Shown here: one piece after another, positions 7,085-16,544 of the stretch
Numbering within the stretch: the first letter of the stretch is position 1
How the letters are laid out: each line of letters opens with the position of its first letter
From: Alkalicoccobacillus porphyridii
GTDB lineage: Bacteria; Bacillota; Bacilli; Bacillales; Bacillaceae_D
Direction: 5' to 3'
DNA: 64,000 nt
NCBI RefSeq assembly: GCF_007293315.1
Contig: NZ_VLXZ01000010.1
Span: forward strand, 1-64,000
Notes under the pieces: generated by a model
Databases searched by the model: none
Told to the model about the DNA's origin: nothing
The model's input: the letters and a program-made list of their open reading frames with translations, nothing else
Made by a program: the position numbers and the translations under genes

Positions 7085-8860
7085 TTAATTTTTGTACCAA
7101 AGTTTATCATACTGAAGACGATTGTATCGATTAATTGTTACACCCTGTAATCGCTCGTCTACCTCGATATGCAAATGTGTTTTGCGATCATACAGATAAA
7201 TAATATGGTGTTGATCCATTAGGAAACATTCAAGCACTCGCAATTTTTGATAGGCTTCCTCTGACGATGTACTTGTTACGATGTCTTCAATCTGCACATC
7301 AACATAGCTTTGTACATCTTTAGGAAGAGTCGAATAAATAAAACTTTTATCATTTTTCAACACATATAAAAAGGACATAAGTCTGTCCTCGCCCATTCCA
7401 CCTGCAGCGATTATTAAATCTGTCTGATTCATTTGGTCTTTATTAGTGAGTTCATTGATGTCAACAATCTTTGTCTCAATGATTAACCCTAAAGGCTCAA
7501 GTGCTTGTTTGATTCTTTCCATTTCGTAGCCAAGATGTGCATTATGACTAAGACAAGTTGACGTCAGAGTTAAGGTTTTCCCATCAAATCCGTTTCCTTT
7601 AAACCATTGGCGAGCATTCTCTTTATTTGGTCGTTGGCGTAATGGTTCCACTGGCCTCTTAAAGAAACTATCCGGATACCACACTTTATAATGGGGATGG
7701 TGGGAAAAAAGTTCTTCGCGATCAAGGGCAAGGGATAGCATTTCTGGAAATTCTGGATGACAATGAATACCAGGCTTATTTCGATTAACAACCAGATAGG
7801 TCCCTCCAATTTCTGTATCAAACCAATCATAATGAACAGTATGCTTCGTATCATCTTGAATGATCCGATAGCGTACCTGTTTATGTCCAACTCTATCCTT
7901 CTTTGGAATCTGATATAGCTCTATTTGATCAAGCTGTGCCCTCAAACCAAAGTAATCCTGGTTTACATGAAGAAGTAAATACCCGTCTCGATGCTCTGCG
8001 ATTTTATAAGGGCCTGTTCCAATTGGTTGTCTATTAAAAGTCTGCTTATCTTTTAAGTAGGAGGCAACAGGTAGAATGTTGGCTTTAGTACCGGCGAAGA
8101 GATGAGGAAATAAATAAATGGGTCTGTCTAGGTGGAATGTAATCGTATGTTCTGTGACTAATTCAATCGTTTCAATTGCCTGAAGAACCGATTGAAACCA
8201 ACCAACTGCCCAGTCCTCTTTCCATAGTTCAATATTTTCCTTAATAACTCCTGCTGTTAAACGAGTATGATCATGAAACATGATTCCCTTTCGCAAGTAA
8301 AATGTCCAGCGTCTTCCGCTCATTTCCATATTATACGCATGAGCCAACTCATACTGAAAAGACATTGACTCTTGATCAAATCGAAGAAGTCGATTAAACA
8401 CGTGGTCTGCAATATGACCCTCATGTCTTGATGTCGTGTGCATTGGATTAAGTGTTGATATTGGATAGTAATGAGGATAACTCAAAATATCGAGTCCTTC
8501 TGCTTGGTGAGTAGATGGTGTCCATTTAAATTGTGCTTCCACCCAATCAATAAGAGATTGTTGTAAAGGCGCTTCTTCCATATACAATAAGGCTTTTGAA
8601 ACGTCTCCCCCTTTTATATAATCACGTATAATCTCCTCGTACACCTGATCTTTATTTAAAAGAAACGTGAGCTTAGATGCTTTTCCTCTTCCCGTACTCG
8701 CCTGCCACGTCAACCACCGCTTTTCTTGAAGCCTATGAATGATTGTTTTGGCATGTCGCTCGGAGCAATACAGCGAATCTGCAATGTCTCGTATGTATAC
8801 ATCTGAAAATGCCGGTCCCCATCTTTCAAAAAGGGTGAAGTAATGGTCTTCCAATTTCAT
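7085..8860 (-). CDS. SgrR-like regulator (HTH plus SBP_bac_5)
   Basis: A 591-residue protein with an N-terminal winged-helix segment (residues ~1-100, including I-A-D-S-L-Y-C-S-E-R-H-A-K-T-I-I-H-R-L) fused to a large periplasmic-binding-protein type 5 domain (from L-D-I-L-S-Y-P-H-Y-Y-P-I-S-T-L-N-P through L-A-H-A-Y-N-M and beyond). This is the SgrR architecture; in enterobacteria SgrR senses sugar-phosphate stress and activates the divergent small RNA and the setA exporter. Here it is likewise divergent from an MFS exporter (8988). It has no signal peptide, consistent with a cytoplasmic sensor. Ligand and target are inferred from context. Confidence 0.88.
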   Translation of the reverse strand: MKLEDHYFTLFERWGPAFSDVYIRDIADSLYCSERHAKTIIHRLQEKRWLTWQASTGRGKASKLTFLLNKDQVYEEIIRDYIKGGDVSKALLYMEEAPLQQSLIDWVEAQFKWTPSTHQAEGLDILSYPHYYPISTLNPMHTTSRHEGHIADHVFNRLLRFDQESMSFQYELAHAYNMEMSGRRWTFYLRKGIMFHDHTRLTAGVIKENIELWKEDWAVGWFQSVLQAIETIELVTEHTITFHLDRPIYLFPHLFAGTKANILPVASYLKDKQTFNRQPIGTGPYKIAEHRDGYLLLHVNQDYFGLRAQLDQIELYQIPKKDRVGHKQVRYRIIQDDTKHTVHYDWFDTEIGGTYLVVNRNKPGIHCHPEFPEMLSLALDREELFSHHPHYKVWYPDSFFKRPVEPLRQRPNKENARQWFKGNGFDGKTLTLTSTCLSHNAHLGYEMERIKQALEPLGLIIETKIVDINELTNKDQMNQTDLIIAAGGMGEDRLMSFLYVLKNDKSFIYSTLPKDVQSYVDVQIEDIVTSTSSEEAYQKLRVLECFLMDQHHIIYLYDRKTHLHIEVDERLQGVTINRYNRLQYDKLWYKN

Positions 8861-8953
8861 CCTAGAAACCTCCTTTTAACAAAAGGGTGAAGTAATATTT
8901 TTTAACGCTGTATCTTTTTGTTCCTTCTTTTTCTTTGTACCATAAAGAGGTAC
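8828..8953. promoter_or_regulatory. Direct repeat and small dyad in the regulator/exporter divergent region
   Basis: AAAAGGGTGAAGTAAT occurs at 8829-8844, within the first codons of the regulator gene, and again at 8881-8896 just upstream of it, 52 bases apart (five helical turns). A further dyad GTACC-N7-GGTAC lies at 8937-8953 closer to the exporter. These are reasonable operator candidates for the SgrR-like protein, unproven. Confidence 0.35.
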
Positions 8954-8987
8954 GCATTACTACCTTATTTTAGAAAAGAGGAATCCT

Positions 8988-10220
8988 ATGGCATTACGAA
9001 AAGAAGATATACTCCCCACTACTCCAAAATCATTATGGCGTAACCGATCCTTTTTACTTCTCTGGCTCAGTGGCTTTCTTGGAAACTTTGGCTTTCAAAT
9101 TTATTCGATCGTTATTCCACTTTTAATTTATGAAATGACTCAAAGCCCACTTGCTATGAGCGGTATGCGTATCATGGAGTTTCTGCCGAATGTATTGCTT
9201 GGTATGGTTGCCGGTGTGATTGTAGATCGAATGCATCGAAAAAAAATTATGCTCATTACCGTTGGTTTGCAGTGGTTAGCCGTTACTTGCATTCTGTTTC
9301 TTCTTATTACACAAATGGTGGCAATGTGGAGTTTATTTCTCCTTGGCTTTCTATTCTCTAGCTCGGGTTATTTTAAAGCGAACGCTACTCATTCTGCGCT
9401 GCCTCAAATCGTTAGACGCGAGCAATTAACAGAAGCTAACTCAAAAATGGGCTTCACCGATACATTGGTACGCACCATTGGCCCTGGAGTAGCTGGTGCC
9501 TTGATTGCTATCAGTTCATTTACCGGAACACTCACAGTGCAATTTGTATGTATGACACTAGTTGTACTCACCGTCTGTTTTATACATATATCTCCCGCCC
9601 CACCAAGACCAAAGTCTATTGGTTTTATTGCAGACATGAAGGAAGGTATACACGAGCTTTTTCAAAACAAAACATTACTCACACCAACTGTTGCCGTAAT
9701 CTTTCAAAACTTCGCCTCCAGCATGGTGATGGGGGTCTTAATCTTTTTCTCTGTCGATCAGTTAGGGTCTTCAGAAGCTGATGTTGGCTTAATGATTAGC
9801 TTAGGGGGTATTGGCGGATTGCTTGGTGCACTTTTAGTAAAACGGCTCTCCCTTAGGATATCTCGTGGAAAATTATATACATATACACAACTTGGGGAAG
9901 TGATGGGTTACGCGATTTTACTTATCGCTCAGGCATGGTGGATGATTGGAATCTCACTTGCCATCAGGACATTTGCAATTACGATTTCAAACATTCTTTA
10001 CTTTTCAATAAGACAAGAGTTTACACCTAATCACTTACTGGGACGTGTGGCAGGCACTTCTTCTATGATGATGAAGCTAGCTACGCCATTAGGTTTATTT
10101 GCAGCCGGTTTATGGGCAGAGTATTTTTCCATACGTGTGCTATTTATCTTTACAATTTGTATATCAATCACGATTTTTTGCGTATTAATTCGAACAACAT
10201 TTTATCGAGTAGTAAAATAA
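8988..10220 (+). CDS. MFS transporter, drug/metabolite exporter type
   Basis: A 410-residue integral membrane protein with about 12 hydrophobic segments. It carries an MFS loop motif A-G-V-I-V-D-R-M-H-R-K-K between TM2 and TM3, and the N-terminal region W-L-S-G-F-L-G-N-F-G resembles the TMEM/EntS/TetA-like MFS-3 group. Divergent from the SgrR-like regulator, so its expression is probably controlled by that protein. Substrate is not evident. Confidence 0.87.
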   Translation: MALRKEDILPTTPKSLWRNRSFLLLWLSGFLGNFGFQIYSIVIPLLIYEMTQSPLAMSGMRIMEFLPNVLLGMVAGVIVDRMHRKKIMLITVGLQWLAVTCILFLLITQMVAMWSLFLLGFLFSSSGYFKANATHSALPQIVRREQLTEANSKMGFTDTLVRTIGPGVAGALIAISSFTGTLTVQFVCMTLVVLTVCFIHISPAPPRPKSIGFIADMKEGIHELFQNKTLLTPTVAVIFQNFASSMVMGVLIFFSVDQLGSSEADVGLMISLGGIGGLLGALLVKRLSLRISRGKLYTYTQLGEVMGYAILLIAQAWWMIGISLAIRTFAITISNILYFSIRQEFTPNHLLGRVAGTSSMMMKLATPLGLFAAGLWAEYFSIRVLFIFTICISITIFCVLIRTTFYRVVK

Positions 10221-10388
10221 AATAGATTCGTAGTTCAGCTACAGTGTCTTGATTCACAGTCATAAACAATGATGTAGGTAGCCAATACAGTGCCGGTCCG
10301 ACCCTTTCTACACGCAAGATTTGGGCATTTCCACATTCACTTATTAACTCAATTCTTAAAGACTCAGCGTGAGTCACTCCTCATATCT

Positions 10389-10418
10389 TTGGATAGCAAT
10401 TAATACATATTGTATGAT
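10389..10418 (+). promoter_or_regulatory. Candidate sigma-A promoter of the SNF2 gene
   Basis: TTGGAT (10389-10394) and TATGAT (10413-10418) are separated by 18 bases and sit 40 bases before the start codon at 10458. Confidence 0.45.
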
Positions 10419-10457
10419 TTAATAGATACAATAATTAATGGTATCCGGAGGAAATAT

Positions 10458-13400
10458 ATGTTTTATGTTAATAAAGATGCTGTATCAGAAAGTTCTATAA
10501 AAGAACTGGCAGCAAATAGCCAGGTCTATCAGCGTGGATTTCAATATTACCGCGATGAGAGTGTCTCGCCACTTGTTTGGAATGACGCCAGGAGTGATAG
10601 ACCAGCTGTTGAAGCAGAGGTATATGGATCAGATGATTATTTGACCACTGTTTATTTTTCAAAAGATGGTTTGATTATTGATGAAGATTGTAGCTGCCCT
10701 GCATTTGATAACTATGATGGACTGTGTAAACATCTTGTAGCCACACTGCTTGAGATTAATTATTTTGTTAATAAAGTACCGGCTCCTGTGACGGAACCTA
10801 AAACAAGCTCGGGGTTTGAACTCATTTCAGCCTTTCAAAAGCAATCACAAATAAATCGAATGCCTCAGCAGTCAAAGATTCCAGTCTCCATGGAGTTTGA
10901 ATTATTTTTTCGAACAGATTATTATAATCAATTGATCGACACGTTAGAGATTCGTGCAAAGGTTGGCGAGAATAGATTGTATGTCATCCAAGAACTATCC
11001 TCTTTTGTGCGTAGTGTACATTTAGGTCTAAAGCGTGAGTTCACAAAAAACTTCACCTACGACCCTGCTATCTATGAAATTCAAACAGAGGACAGGGCTG
11101 TACTCGAGCTCATACTTAAGATTGATACAGCTAAGCAGTCTGATTCCATGTACCCGAGTGCACGCTCTAAAAATTACAGCATTCCACTGTGGTTCACTCA
11201 CGAACTTCTTGAATTACTTAGTACAAGAAATGTTGTAACAGGTTATAGAAGACATCGCCCTCAGGCCATGACCATCCTTCCTAAGGAGCTGTTTAAGCCG
11301 ATCGACATTCATCTCACTAAGCTTGATCAGGGTGAATTGGCGTCACTACAATTACGTCACGAATATGATTTCTTTGCAAAAGAATTTCGTGCCATCATGA
11401 GTGATCATATATTGTATTTACTTACAACAGAGCAAGCCAACATATTAGAAACACTCGTTATCAACAAAAAATACAATGAAAATCAATTATTAGCTGAATT
11501 TCATCAGAGTGAGATGGAAGCCTTCTGCTCCATTATTTTGCCGCAGATTAATCAGATAGCAAATGTGGACATTGATCAGGAGCTTGCATCACTCATTCAG
11601 CACGAGCCGCTGCAAGCCAAACTGCATTTAGATACTCAAAATGGACTTCTTACTGTGAAAATAACCTTTCAATATGGGGTTCACATTCTACATCCACTTG
11701 ATGAAAAAGAAGAACAAATAGATAGCTCTGTCATTTTAGTGAGAGATGTTGAGAAGGAAGCCATTATTTTAGAATTGTTACACAGCTATCCTTTTATTCG
11801 AAATGAGGATCACTATCTACTAGATGATGAGGATCTATTTGCCCCATTTTTATTCGAACAAGTACCTGTACTTCAAGAATATATGGAGGTTTATACCACA
11901 TCGGGCATCAGACAAATGATTACTCCTCTTAATCGACCACCAGCTGTAACAATTGCTCAAAATGAAAAATCAAACTGGCTTGATATCCATTTTTCGTTGG
12001 ATGGTATTCCTACCGAAGAAATGTCAGAGGTTCTTCAAGCACTCAGAAGCAAGCAAACCTATTACAAGTTAAAAAGTGGATCCTTTCTAAATTTTAAAGA
12101 AGATCAGTTCACCAATATGAAGGATGCGCTTAACCAGTTGGGACCAGAAAAAGGTGCCTTATCTGAAAATCTTTCGGTACCACTATACAAAGCGTTGAGT
12201 TTAGAAGAAGAGTCAGCTGCTGCGATGAAGCTCTCTTCCCAGCTTCGAGATTTACTACGGAACATCAACCGACCCGATTTTATGGAAGGGAATAAGCCAG
12301 AAGGAATTACTGCAGATCTCCGAGAGTATCAGCTCACTGGCTACAGATGGCTGAGCACCCTTGAAAGTGTTGGACTTGGTGGCGTATTAGCGGACGATAT
12401 GGGACTAGGGAAAACATTGCAGACGATTACCTTTATTCAAGGGGTGTTAAACAAGCGCCCACATGCTTCGATTTTGGTTATTGCTCCCGCTAGTCTTATT
12501 TATAACTGGCAGCGAGAATTCCAACGCTTTGCGCCAGGCATTGATGTTGAGCTTTTAGTAGGTTCAAAAGCTGAGCGCACTCAGAAGAAAAATGAGTCGA
12601 CTGCTTCTGTTTGGATTACATCTTATCCGCTTATCCAACGAGATAGCGAGCTTTACAACGATAAGAGCATGGATATTTTAATCCTTGATGAAGCGCAGGC
12701 TATTAAAAATGACACATCCAAAACAGCAAAGTCCGTACGTGCCATTCAAGCGAGTAGCACATTTGCATTAACTGGTACACCGATAGAAAATCGATTGGAC
12801 GAGCTATATTCATTGTTTCACACTCTTTTACCTGGCAGTTTAGGGACAAAAAAAGCATTCAAAGAGATGCAGAGCTCAGACATTGCCAAACGAGTGAACC
12901 CGTTTATTCTTCGTCGAATGAAAAAGGATGTTTTAACAGAGCTACCAGATAAAATTGAACTGACCCAGTATATCGACCTGACAGATGATCAGAAAAAGCT
13001 GTACGCTGTTCAAGTCAAAGAATTAACAAAAGATGTAAAAGAAGCATCTCGTACTGGACAATTCCAGGAAAAACGTATGCAATTCCTGGCAGGCCTAACC
13101 AAGCTAAGACAGATATGTTGTCACCCGAACTTAGTGGCAGGTACAAATCAATCTTATACATCAGGTAAATTGGATCGTTTAGTTGAATATGTTGAAGAGG
13201 GCTTAGCCGCAGGACAACGTATGGTTATCTTCTCTCAGTTCACCTCGATGCTCGCCATTATCCGTGAGACATTTGCCAAAAAAGAATGGACCTATCATTA
13301 CCTTGATGGACAAACACCAACTGCCGAACGGTTGCAGCTAACAGAACGTTTTAACAAAGGAGAGCATGAACTCTTTCTTATTTCGATGAAGGCTGGAGGA

Positions 13401-13673
13401 ACAGGCCTAAACCTCACTGGAGGCGACACGGTCATCCTATATGATACCTGGTGGAACCCAGCGGTTGAGCAACAAGCAGCTGATCGTGTCTATCGTTTTG
13501 GTCAAAAGAAAAATGTGCAAGTCGTCAAATTCATTTCAACTGGAACCATTGAAGAGAAGATGCTAGCACTACAAGAGAAAAAGAAGCATTTAATTGAAGA
13601 GGTCATCCATTCAGGAGAAAAAACAGGAACGAGTCTCACAGCAGAAGAAATCCAAGAATTATTGCTTACTTAG
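10458..13673 (+). CDS. SWIM zinc-finger SNF2-family DNA-dependent ATPase
   Basis: About 1071 residues. A SWIM zinc finger (C78-x-C80-x9-C90-x-H92) is followed by a long family-specific region and a complete SNF2 motor: motif I D-D-M-G-L-G-K-T near residue 645, motif II D-E-A-Q near 743, T-G-T-P-I-E-N-R, and the C-terminal helicase lobe with K-A-G-G-T-G-L-N-L and A-A-D-R-V-Y-R-F-G-Q. Such proteins translocate on double-stranded DNA and remodel nucleoprotein complexes; in Bacillaceae they are chromosomal and poorly studied (YwqA-like). The ATG at 10458 follows CCGGAGGAAATAT and is preferred over an upstream in-frame ATG at 10410. Confidence 0.93.
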   Translation: MFYVNKDAVSESSIKELAANSQVYQRGFQYYRDESVSPLVWNDARSDRPAVEAEVYGSDDYLTTVYFSKDGLIIDEDCSCPAFDNYDGLCKHLVATLLEINYFVNKVPAPVTEPKTSSGFELISAFQKQSQINRMPQQSKIPVSMEFELFFRTDYYNQLIDTLEIRAKVGENRLYVIQELSSFVRSVHLGLKREFTKNFTYDPAIYEIQTEDRAVLELILKIDTAKQSDSMYPSARSKNYSIPLWFTHELLELLSTRNVVTGYRRHRPQAMTILPKELFKPIDIHLTKLDQGELASLQLRHEYDFFAKEFRAIMSDHILYLLTTEQANILETLVINKKYNENQLLAEFHQSEMEAFCSIILPQINQIANVDIDQELASLIQHEPLQAKLHLDTQNGLLTVKITFQYGVHILHPLDEKEEQIDSSVILVRDVEKEAIILELLHSYPFIRNEDHYLLDDEDLFAPFLFEQVPVLQEYMEVYTTSGIRQMITPLNRPPAVTIAQNEKSNWLDIHFSLDGIPTEEMSEVLQALRSKQTYYKLKSGSFLNFKEDQFTNMKDALNQLGPEKGALSENLSVPLYKALSLEEESAAAMKLSSQLRDLLRNINRPDFMEGNKPEGITADLREYQLTGYRWLSTLESVGLGGVLADDMGLGKTLQTITFIQGVLNKRPHASILVIAPASLIYNWQREFQRFAPGIDVELLVGSKAERTQKKNESTASVWITSYPLIQRDSELYNDKSMDILILDEAQAIKNDTSKTAKSVRAIQASSTFALTGTPIENRLDELYSLFHTLLPGSLGTKKAFKEMQSSDIAKRVNPFILRRMKKDVLTELPDKIELTQYIDLTDDQKKLYAVQVKELTKDVKEASRTGQFQEKRMQFLAGLTKLRQICCHPNLVAGTNQSYTSGKLDRLVEYVEEGLAAGQRMVIFSQFTSMLAIIRETFAKKEWTYHYLDGQTPTAERLQLTERFNKGEHELFLISMKAGGTGLNLTGGDTVILYDTWWNPAVEQQAADRVYRFGQKKNVQVVKFISTGTIEEKMLALQEKKKHLIEEVIHSGEKTGTSLTAEEIQELLLT

Positions 13674-13680
13674 ATAAAAG

Positions 13681-13722
13681 GAGAAATGGACATTACCTAG
13701 AGGTATGCCATTTCTTTTTTGT
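13681..13722 (+). terminator. Intrinsic terminator after the SNF2 gene
   Basis: AGAAATGG..ATTACCT pairs with AGGTAT..CCATTTCT and runs into six T residues. Confidence 0.8.
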
Positions 13723-13802
13723 TGAATGTTTGTCGCGGTCTTCTCACATCTATAGGCACATGAACATAACCTGTTGTATGACCTTTTGTGATAAGGAGTG
13801 AC

Positions 13803-14069
13803 ATGATGTATCGTATCCCACCGCCACCCCAAGGATTAGCTCCACCCCCATCCTTCTCACCTCCGATTCCAGCTTGGCAAATGGGGCCAAGTGGTATTCG
13901 GATGTGTCTATACAGACCTACATTTATCTGGATGCGTAACGGAAACAGCTTCTGGTTCTTTCCCACTTTTGTTGGCAGACAAAGTGTCATTGGCTATCGC
14001 TGGGGCCGGTTTGGCTGGTTTAACTATATAATTGAGCAGCAACGAATTCGTTCGTTTTGGTGCCTTTAA
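13803..14069 (+). CDS. Small Pro/Trp/Phe-rich protein, possible spore-coat-type
   Basis: About 88 residues. The N-terminal third is proline-rich (P-P-P-P-Q-G, P-P-P-S-F-S-P-P) and the C-terminal half is aromatic and basic (C-L-Y-R-P-T-F-I-W-M-R-N-G, W-F-F-P-T-F-V-G-R, G-Y-R-W). Small proteins of this composition are common in Bacillaceae and are often called transporters or coat proteins without evidence. AAGGAGTGAC immediately precedes two tandem ATG codons (13803 and 13806), which supports real translation. Function unknown. Confidence 0.65.
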   Translation: MMYRIPPPPQGLAPPPSFSPPIPAWQMGPSGIRMCLYRPTFIWMRNGNSFWFFPTFVGRQSVIGYRWGRFGWFNYIIEQQRIRSFWCL

Positions 14070-14085
14070 TGATGCGGAGTGGTTT

Positions 14086-14646
14086 CTACTGCTCCGATTT
14101 TTGGTTTGGAGTATAGATTATCAACCAGCAATCACGATATTGCCCTTCATGCCATTCATGCTCAGGCAGACGCTTCTGCTTCACAAATCCACATTTTTCA
14201 TAACAGGCTAAAGCTCTTGTATTCGTAACCTGAGGATCCATCACAACCTGCTCTACTTTTAATTCTATTGTTAAAAAATCAGTCATTGTCTGGACTAGTA
14301 TTGTTCCAATCCCTTTATTCCAGAAGTCTTTCTCACCAATGAATTGATCTAAACCATAAATGAGACTTTTGTTATCCATTAATCCATAGGTTTTCCTCTC
14401 CTCTTCATCAATAGGATAATATTGCACATAGCCAATGGTTTGACCTTCCCACTCTACTGCACATCTATTTGTGCGATCCGTTTGTTTATAAAACTTCCTC
14501 TGAACCATTTCTAGGTCAAACGGATGGTCACGCCCTTCATAAAACTGTAATACCTCTGGATCAGAGAGCCATTTTGTTAGTCTATAAGCATCTTCTTTTA
14601 CTAGCGGACGGACATTTAACTGCTCTCTTTTAATCAATGGATTCAT
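14086..14646 (-). CDS. GNAT N-acetyltransferase, AAC(6')/IucB-like branch
   Basis: GCN5-related acetyltransferase using acetyl-CoA. Visible elements are L-N-V-R-P-L-V-K-E-D-A at the N terminus, the acceptor-domain segment G-Y-V-Q-Y-Y-P-I, the pyrophosphate loop around F-W-N-K-G-I-G-T-I-L-V, and N-T-R-A-L-A-C-Y-E-K-C-G-F in the last motif. This layout is that of the AAC(6')-Ib-like/Acetyltransf_8 group, but many such proteins are not resistance enzymes. ATG at 14646 is preferred; the frame is open up to a GTG at 14685 that would overlap the divergent NUDIX gene and has no ribosome site. Confidence 0.82.
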   Translation of the reverse strand: MNPLIKREQLNVRPLVKEDAYRLTKWLSDPEVLQFYEGRDHPFDLEMVQRKFYKQTDRTNRCAVEWEGQTIGYVQYYPIDEEERKTYGLMDNKSLIYGLDQFIGEKDFWNKGIGTILVQTMTDFLTIELKVEQVVMDPQVTNTRALACYEKCGFVKQKRLPEHEWHEGQYRDCWLIIYTPNQKSEQ

Positions 14647-14664
14647 CCTCTTTTCTATAGACTT

Positions 14665-15162
14665 GTGAGATGTAGGCGAGTACACTTATTGGTATATATT
14701 GTACATAATAGAAATGAGCTGATTGAAGTGGAACGTATTGATGTGGCGTCTGTACTCGTCTTTGATGACAACAGAAACATACTGTTAGTGAATAATAAAA
14801 AAGGTAGTACCTCGTACTGGTCACCTCCTGGTGGTGCAGTTGAAGCTGGCGAAACACTTGAAGAGGCTGCTGTTCGAGAGGCATTTGAAGAAACGGGTTA
14901 TCACGTAGAGATTGGCAAATTTCATTCTGTTCGCGAACTATTTTTTTATGAGGCGAATCATCACGTTATGATTTTCACCTTTTATGCAAAAATCATTGGT
15001 GGGAGTGTACAGATAAATGATCCCGACCAAGATATTCTTGACATCCATTGGATGGATCATGAAACCGCTAGAACATGTATGTCTGATATATTTAATGAAT
15101 TACAGCTAGATACAGAGCCTTCCGAGCTTACGTCATTTTATCAGTTTGTTGACAGGAAGTAG
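14665..15162 (+). CDS. NUDIX hydrolase
   Basis: Hydrolase of nucleoside diphosphates linked to another moiety. The NUDIX box is complete: G-G-A-V-E-A-G-E-T-L-E-E-A-A-V-R-E-A-F-E-E-T-G-Y. The true start is uncertain: the ATG at 14665 has no Shine-Dalgarno and the conserved part begins near E-V-E-R-I-D-V-A-S, so a downstream GTG (about 14728) is possible. Its 5' end is divergent from and may overlap that of the GNAT gene. Specific substrate unknown. Confidence 0.85.
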   Translation: MRCRRVHLLVYIVHNRNELIEVERIDVASVLVFDDNRNILLVNNKKGSTSYWSPPGGAVEAGETLEEAAVREAFEETGYHVEIGKFHSVRELFFYEANHHVMIFTFYAKIIGGSVQINDPDQDILDIHWMDHETARTCMSDIFNELQLDTEPSELTSFYQFVDRK

Positions 15163-15367
15163 TTCCTATTCTCTATACATACGTCTATAACTTCCTCTAC
15201 ATTTACATATTCTTTTCCTTTTAAAATTCTCATCATTGTCACGTTTGTCGTCCTTATCCTCTAAGGTTATCGCTCAATTATTTGACGAATGCCTATGTCT
15301 ATCACGTATAATTTATACTATACATTGTTAGACTAGCAATGTAATAGACTAAAAAAGGACGTGAACA

Positions 15368-16486
15368 ATGAAACGATTTATTTTATTGCTTGTTATTGTT
15401 TTAGTCGCTTATGGCTCAAGAGATTATTGGTGGGACGCTGCAAAAGAACAGGTTCCAGCATCTATAATAGATTCCTTTCAATCATTGCAGCAAACAATAG
15501 AGAATGACCTGTCCCTTGATGGCATTGCTCAATACTTCGATTCTTTACTTTCTGGTGAGACCCGCCTGGCATTACCTAACAATGAGAATGAGCAGATTGA
15601 GGTAGATGCTCCCACTTTAACTGCACCGGACGAACAATTATTTTCTGTGCACAACATTGAATTAGGTGACTCTCGTTCAGACGTAGAGGAAGAAACCGGG
15701 GAACCTATGCGATCTACTGAGAATGAATACGGGGTTGACTGGGTAACGTACCATGAAGAATATCATAATTTTGTCATGGTCGGATATGATTCAGAAGATC
15801 ATGTGATCGGTCTTTATTCGAATCAGGATCTAATTTCCTCTCCAACTGAAATTACCTATGGAACTGATAAAAATGAAGTTCGCGAACAACTAGGCGATCC
15901 CGAAACATCGGTGAGAAAAGGTATGTTTAGTTATCAAGTAAATCAGGACGAGGAGTATGATTTATTCCAGATTGACAATAGCTATGTCACCATTTTTTAT
16001 GATGAACACCGGGATGACACCGTCACTGCTATTCAAATCATCGAGTATGACTTAGAACAAAGCAAGGACGAACTATATACAGAACCGAATGAACAGTTAA
16101 CTGAGGGATTTGAGTATCAATTGTTTGATTTAACAAACGCAGCAAGAGTTGTACATGGGCTACCCGTTCTGACTTGGGATGATAATGTTAAAGAAACCGC
16201 ACGAAAGCATAGTACAGACATGGCTGAAAACAACTACTTTGGCCATACCAACCTGGAAGGCGAGTCTCCATTTGACCGGATGCAGCAGGATGATATTCGA
16301 TTCATCACAGCTGGCGAAAACTTAGCTCATGGTCAGTTTAGCAGCATCTTTGCACATGAAGGATTGATGAACTCCTTAGGGCATAGAGAGAATATTCTTC
16401 AGGAAAGCTTTGAGCAGCTTGGTGTCGGAGTAGCCTTTAATGAGCAGGCACAACCATTTTATACGGAGAAGTTTTTTACAAGCTGA
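15368..16486 (+). CDS. CAP-domain (SCP/YkwD-like) protein with CAP-associated domain
   Basis: A 372-residue exported or membrane-anchored protein: hydrophobic N-terminal segment in residues 4-18, a CAP-associated region (about 95-235) containing the duplicated G-D-S-R-S-D-V-E-E-E-T-G-E-P and G-T-D-K-N-E-V-R-E-Q-L-G-D-P elements, and a C-terminal CAP domain (about 250-370) with L-T-W-D-D-N-V-K-E-T-A-R-K-H-S, F-G-H-T-N, G-E-N-L-A-H-G and L-G-H-R-E-N-I-L. This is the B. subtilis YlbC arrangement. The molecular function of bacterial CAP proteins is unsettled. Single gene, ended by the terminator at 16495-16530. Confidence 0.9.
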   Translation: MKRFILLLVIVLVAYGSRDYWWDAAKEQVPASIIDSFQSLQQTIENDLSLDGIAQYFDSLLSGETRLALPNNENEQIEVDAPTLTAPDEQLFSVHNIELGDSRSDVEEETGEPMRSTENEYGVDWVTYHEEYHNFVMVGYDSEDHVIGLYSNQDLISSPTEITYGTDKNEVREQLGDPETSVRKGMFSYQVNQDEEYDLFQIDNSYVTIFYDEHRDDTVTAIQIIEYDLEQSKDELYTEPNEQLTEGFEYQLFDLTNAARVVHGLPVLTWDDNVKETARKHSTDMAENNYFGHTNLEGESPFDRMQQDDIRFITAGENLAHGQFSSIFAHEGLMNSLGHRENILQESFEQLGVGVAFNEQAQPFYTEKFFTS

Positions 16487-16494
16487 TAATGAGG

Positions 16495-16530
16495 AAAACG
16501 GAGCCGCACTTCACATGTGGCTCCGTTTTT
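16495..16530. terminator. Bidirectional intrinsic terminator
   Basis: AACGGAGCCGCA and the later ATGTGGCTCCGTT form a stem followed by TTTTT on the plus strand; it lies between convergent CAP-protein and NSS-transporter genes. Confidence 0.8.
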
Positions 16531-16544
16531 ATATGTGTTCTCAC

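Noticed and set aside
13697-13990. 97-codon minus-strand frame opposite the Pro/Trp-rich small gene
   Set aside because: Shadow of the plus-strand gene, which has the good ribosome site and matches a familiar type.
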